Positions 1 through 6,000 of a stretch of 8,229 nucleotides of DNA are shown here, one piece after another; position 1 is the first letter of the stretch, and the number at the start of each line of letters is the position of its first letter. A model generated the notes under the pieces. It saw only the letters and a program-made list of their open reading frames with translations, ran no database searches and was not told where the DNA came from. Source of the DNA: an uncultured Bacteroidales bacterium (GTDB lineage Bacteria; Bacteroidota; Bacteroidia; Bacteroidales; Paludibacteraceae). Position numbers and translations under genes: made by a program. The stretch lies in contig CAMFEN010000034.1 of assembly GCA_945949375.1 (NCBI GenBank), positions 1 through 8,229 on the forward strand. Direction: 5' to 3'.

Positions 1-3000
1 GTGCAATGTGCCTATGTCTTCCTACCAAGGCTCGGGACATTATATCGCTTTTCGCGCCGTGGGGTCGTCTGCGAATGCGAAGGTAAGTTGCAACCATATC
101 GATGCGATTCGTCTTGGCGAGCCCGACTGTGGGGGCATGAAATCGCTTTTTGCAATAGCCACCGGCACAACTACGGCGCTGGTGGATTGGGAAGTTAGAG
201 GTAAAGCCTCGGTGGATATAGAGGTATATGATGTCGCTACCGAAACCATGGTGTTCAGCAATACGTATACCACCACTCCTATTACGCTCACCAATCTGAT
301 ACCGAATACTGAGTATGAAGTGCGTGCGCACCAGTCTTGTGAGTCGGAGGCGAATCCGATGACGGCGCGTTTCCGTACCGAGTGCGCAGCGGTTACGCCT
401 GAGCAGTTAGGGGTTGTACGGTTTAATACCGCCGATGACCTGTTCTGTTGGGAGGTAGGTATTTACGTCCCTGCTTCATCAAGTTCGGCAGCACCACCAT
501 CGGTGGTGAAAGATGCTTTCTTTGGGCGCGTATTGCAAATGAAGAAGCAGGCGAACACCGAGACGCAGAACTATGGTAACTCCTACTATGCAATTATGCC
601 GGAGTTGCAGGTGGATGATATTCGCCAATGGCAAGTGATGTTTGAAGCGGCGACCAATGTGCAAGATACGGTGAACGTGAAGCAATTATATGTGGGTATC
701 GCATTCAATACCACCGATTTATCTGCCTTGGAGGTGATAGATACCATTCCTTTGCAATATGCTGCTGACTCTACTGATTTGCGGAGTTATGCCATTTCAT
801 TTGACCAGTATGAGGGAGACTATCTTGGTCGCCAAGGAAAGTATGTGGTGTTTATGATTAATGCACCGGAAGGTTATTCGGATATTGCGATTTTGGATAA
901 TGTGCGGATAGTGCCTGCTGCGACATGCCATCAGGTGGTCGATTTGGCGGTATCATCCCTCTCTGCGCATACGGCAAGTTTGACATGGTCCACTACGACA
1001 TCTGAGTCGGAGTTTATTTTATTCGACAAGCGTTGGGATGGTAGTGCGGACATGGAACCTGTGGTGCGTCAGGTGGTGCAAGGAACCCATATCGATTTGA
1101 CTACGTTGCAAAATAGTACGGACTATTTCGCATATGTGCGTCCGATTTGCGGGGTAGGAGATACAGCTATTTGGTCGGCACACACCCGAATGAAGACGTT
1201 GATTGGCATCCCTTATGAGGAGCCGGTGGAGCGCACTACGAAACTTCAAACCGAGGGATGGAAAGTATATTCAGGCAATGCGCTTGGAGCCGATACATTT
1301 GATGTTAGCCTGATGTCGTATAGCACTGCTTCGTATGCATGGAAGGTGGCATCTACAGAGCAAATGTCGCGCTTGAACGGTATGTCGGAATATGCCCTTC
1401 GCGCGGAAAACTATTACGAATACAAGACTTTGCTCGTATCGCCGGATATAGAGATTGAGCATACGGAGTATGACAATGCACGGCTCAGTTTCATACTGGC
1501 TCGAACACATACTTACAACAGTTCGTGGGATTTAGGGACAGGTGTCAGCCAGTCGTTCTACCTGATGATACAGCGCGAGGGGGAGGCGATATGGGAGCCG
1601 GCAAACGCCTTGGCATCTTGGCGGACAGACGGAAAGGGAGACTATGATTTCAATGCACTTGGGTACGATGCCGTTCGCTACACGTTTAATCTCTCGGAGT
1701 ATGTAGGCAGTACCATTCGCTTGGGCTTCTTCTCCAAGGCGGAGTTGAACTATGATAATGCGGATTTCCATCTATGGATTGACAGCCTGTTGCTTACTCA
1801 GTTTGAGCCTGTCTGCGTAGGGAATATCCAAACGCAATTAGGAGAAGTAGGGTATCACTCCGTCCATTTAGATTTCCAACCGTTCTACTCTACGGATACC
1901 ATTGAGTACCGCGTGGAGCTTAACGGTTCAGTGGAAAGAGTAGGGAAGACCGACTCGTTAAAAGTAGATATAGTTGGTTTGACTCCCGACACCTATTATC
2001 GGGTGTTTGCTCGCTCGTTGTGCGCGCTTGGTGATACCTCGGCGTGGTATGGTCCAATAGCGTTTACCACCGAATGTCTTACCACAGACCAAACCGTCTA
2101 TACTTTCGATTCACCGAGTAGCCATCGGTCGTTTGATGGCGGAACCATGGAGAAATGTTGGTCGGTGATGTATGATGATGCTTGGTATGCCCCTTGCATT
2201 ATGCAGAATGACGGGTATAATAGCATCACTTATTCCCATAGCGGGGAGTATGCCTTGTATTTCCACGATCGCTACGACCACAAGAGTGCGGTGGTCATGG
2301 CACCGATGGAAGAAGACTTAGATACCATGGCATTGGTATTTTGGGCACGCAGCGGCTATCAGCGTGGTAGCGGTTCCAGTTACTCGGGGGATAGTTACAA
2401 CCATACTATTCAGGTAGGAACGATGACCGATCCAAATGACTTCTCTTCGTTCCAACTCATTCAGACGGTAGCACCGGTAAGTATTACTCAATCCTTGAGC
2501 GCATATCCGGATAATGGTTGGGAGCAGATTATCGTGCCGCTACGAGGAGCCACAGGCAAGTATGTAGCCCTACATAATCCCGTGAATAAATCCGGTAAGA
2601 ACACTTATCTCGCGATAGATGATGTGCAGATTTGTCGTATGCCATGCGCGTTGGTAAAGAACTTCCGCGTGGAGCAGGTAACCCACCGCGGGGCTACGCT
2701 CCGTTGGGAATCGGAAGCCGACTCGTTTTTAGTAACGATTGTTGCTGACCATTTTGAGAAACAATATACAGCAAAGGGTGATTCGCTGGTAATAGACGAC
2801 CTTGTGCCGGATCTTTATTACACAGCATCTGTTGTCTCTGTATGTGATAGGGGAACAGGCTTTGCGAAGACGCTATCTTTCACTACGTTGAGGGCGATAC
2901 CTTTTACGGAGGAATTCGCGCTGACGGACTATATGGCACAGCATGGCTGGACGCAATGGACAGGGGATATTTTGAATGGGGGGACATTATCGAAGTCAAT

Positions 3001-6000
3001 AGTGAAAGATTGGGTTTGGACGAATACTGATGCGGCGGGTATTGCCTCGTCGAAAGTGATGTGGAAGATTACGAAAAACGGGGCGAATAATACTCCTCAA
3101 GAGCAGCATACTATTCTGATGTCTCCTGCTATATGGATGGAGGTTGACGAAAGTGGGAAAGCGTTACTATCGTTCGATTTGTCGCTTACGGCAACGGACA
3201 GCACTCGTTGCGAGGGTCGCCGGTTTGCAGTGCTTGTATCCACAGACGATGGGGCTACATGGAATATAGCCAATGCCATCATGTGGGATTCTACTGCCAC
3301 TTCGGATCTTGTCTTTGCAGATATTCCTGATACATCAACCCACTACACATTTGACCTCTCGGCATACACTGGACGGACTATCCGAATGGCATTCTATGCA
3401 TCTTCGCCTGCAACGCAGAGTGCGGGGTATCTGCATTTGGATAACATCTCTCTCGCAGCAAATTATGTCGGTTGTGAGGCTCCTGAGGATTTGTCAGCCG
3501 AGGAATATGAGACGGGGAAGATAGCGTTCTCGTGGCAGGGCGATAGCGAGATGACCTACGAACTACAAATAAGCCTAAATAGCAAGTTTATGGGTATTCT
3601 CCACGCCGATACCATCCATGGTGCGACTACGGATACGTTATCCTTGGAAGGCTGTACGCCATATTATGCTCGCGTGCGGGTGATTTGTGGAGAGACACTC
3701 ACCAACTGGACCTCTTTCACATTCGTTACGCGCGCCTCCTTGCCCTTCTTGGAGACGTTCTCTGTGCCGCTTTCCGAGATGGTATGGACACGCTATGCAG
3801 ACGTGATCGCCGACTCGTTGTTTATGCAAAAGCAATCGTTCTCAGGTGCCACACCATTGACCGGCGATGACTGGACAACCAACTCCATCTACAACAACCG
3901 CTATGCGCTGGATGACGAGCATCATATCAGCGCGGAGTTCTACGGCTCGGCAAACAACACTTGGTTGTTGTCGCCGCAGATAGCATTGCCTTTTGTAGCA
4001 GGGGAGGAACATATCTACTATTCCATGGATATTGCTCTTACGAAATATAACAGTGGCGAAGCATATACGCCAACCAAAGATGATGCTTTCCTGATGGCAG
4101 TGTCGTTGGACGGAGGAGTTACTTGGAACAAAGAAGATGCTATTATTTGGAAGAATGGTGACAGCGAATCAACCTATGCCTTGTCCGATATACCTAACGG
4201 CAAGGGCACCTCTCTGCGGCTGGACTTCACGAAATACCAAGGGCATACCATTCAGATTGCTTGGGGTATTCAGTCTTCGTATGACGGTATGGGGCGCTTG
4301 CATATAGACAATGTTAGCTTGTTGAGTACGAGTAGCCGTTGCCTCTGCGGCAGCGAGGTACGTATCACGGAGATTACTCCGACCTCCGCTCGTCTGACCT
4401 TTAATAGTGAGAATCCCGCAGTAGAGTGGGGGTATCGTTTGGTAGTCGATGGCGACTCTTCCTCTGCCGTGGACACCGTTGTATCAGCGGCGGGGACGGA
4501 GAATGGGGTAGTGGTAAGCGGACTGCTGTCGAACACGAGTTATCAAGTGTATGTGCGGTCAATATGTGCAGAGGGCGATTCCTCGGTATGGAGTGGTCCG
4601 TTTGTGTTCCGAACCGGTGTGCAGATACCATACATGCAAGACTTTACGGCAACCTACTTACCCGCAGAATGGAAACGCTATGAGGACATTTCACCCACGG
4701 ATATATATGCCACGTCAAGTGCTTTTGCCACCCGCGGCGAGAACCCCATTGAAGGCGGATGGAATGTGCACAACAGCACTTCTGCATTCCAAGATGATGC
4801 GCACGCGAGTGCACGTCTGGGTTACTATACCTATAGTTGGATGGTATCGCCGGTGTTCGACTTGAGCCAATGTGCGGAGGACGATTTCATTGCGTTGTCG
4901 TTCGATGCTGCGCTGACGGCGGATGGCAGCTCGGCGAAACCCTATTCGCCGGAGAGTTTTGCCTTCTATGTCATGCTTTCCATAGACGGCGGCAAGACTT
5001 GGAAACGCGAAAATACGATATTATGGAGCGAGCGCGATGCTTCGGCAAAGTACAAGATGAGCAGTATCCCTACGGGCAACGGGCAACATTATTTGATAAG
5101 CCTGAACGACTATATCGGTTTGCCGCTTCAGGTGGCGTTCGGTGCATGCTATGTCAGTTCGTCCACTACGGCTCGGCTGCATATAGACAATATCGCTGTT
5201 GGAACTCCTGCGGTTACCTGCTTGGGTGTGGAGCAAGTGCGCATCACGAATTGCGGTGCCGATTTTGCAGACATCACTTTCAAAAGACGCGACAAGGCGA
5301 ACCAATGGGAATATGTATTGGGCATTGATGCCGTAGATACTTTGACGGCAACGCCACAAGGGGTAGATAGTCTCTCTTTCCGTGTGGATAATCTCCTGCC
5401 CAATACAACCTATCAACTCTACATGCGCTCCGTCTGCTCCGAGACGGAGCATAGCGCATGGGCAGGTCCGTTCCAATTCACTACCGCACTGCCCATTCCG
5501 TTCTGCGAGCCGCTCACCGAGACCTCCCTTTCTGATGGCACTTGGACGAGTTATTCTGCATCGTTCCGGAACACCAACGTGCTGAATAGTAGCGAGTTGG
5601 TGAGGAGCAATAAATGGAAATGCACCAAGCCGGAGGCAATCATCACGGGCATGGGATCCTATGCCGCTCGTATCGAACTATATGGTTCCGGCGACTACGA
5701 TGCGCTCTTGGTATCGCCGCTGTTGGCTATTCCCGATGATATAGAGTCTGCTCAGTTGACCTTCCGCGCTGCGTTGTGTGCTTACGGAGGGCTGATTGTA
5801 GAGGAGGCATTGAAACAACGTTTAGCCGTGGTAGTTTCTACGGATAATGGCGCTACTTGGTCGCTCGCTAACAGCACCATTTGGGCTTGTGACGATACGG
5901 GCGATTACTCGTTCAATACGGCTCTGTCCGAAGTAGCAAATACTTTGACCGTCAATCTGTCGCCCTATATCGGTCAATCGATTCGCATTGCGTTCTATGG

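Noticed and set aside
1..198. GTG-initiated 65-codon frame at the window start
   Set aside because: The overlapping frame 2 encodes GHYIAFRAV and the first Fn3, which are conserved with later modules; the GTG is only an out-of-phase triplet.
470..502. Ser/Ala/Pro-rich stretch as a domain linker
   Set aside because: It sits inside JR-1 between its early Cys-Trp and the first conserved strand, so it is better read as an enlarged loop than as a domain boundary.
1580..1592. Shine-Dalgarno-like GGAGG followed by ATG
   Set aside because: The ATG is out of phase with the main frame, opens no supported gene, and lies inside JR-2. Bacteroidota also rely little on strong Shine-Dalgarno sites.
4837..5328. 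163-codon + strand open frame in another phase
   Set aside because: It overlaps JR-6 and Fn3-7, whose frame has clear domain motifs. The alternative product is Cys/Arg/His-rich and lacks any motif.
5021..5476. 151-codon minus-strand open frame
   Set aside because: It is antisense to JR-6/Fn3-7 with no family resemblance and no upstream signals.
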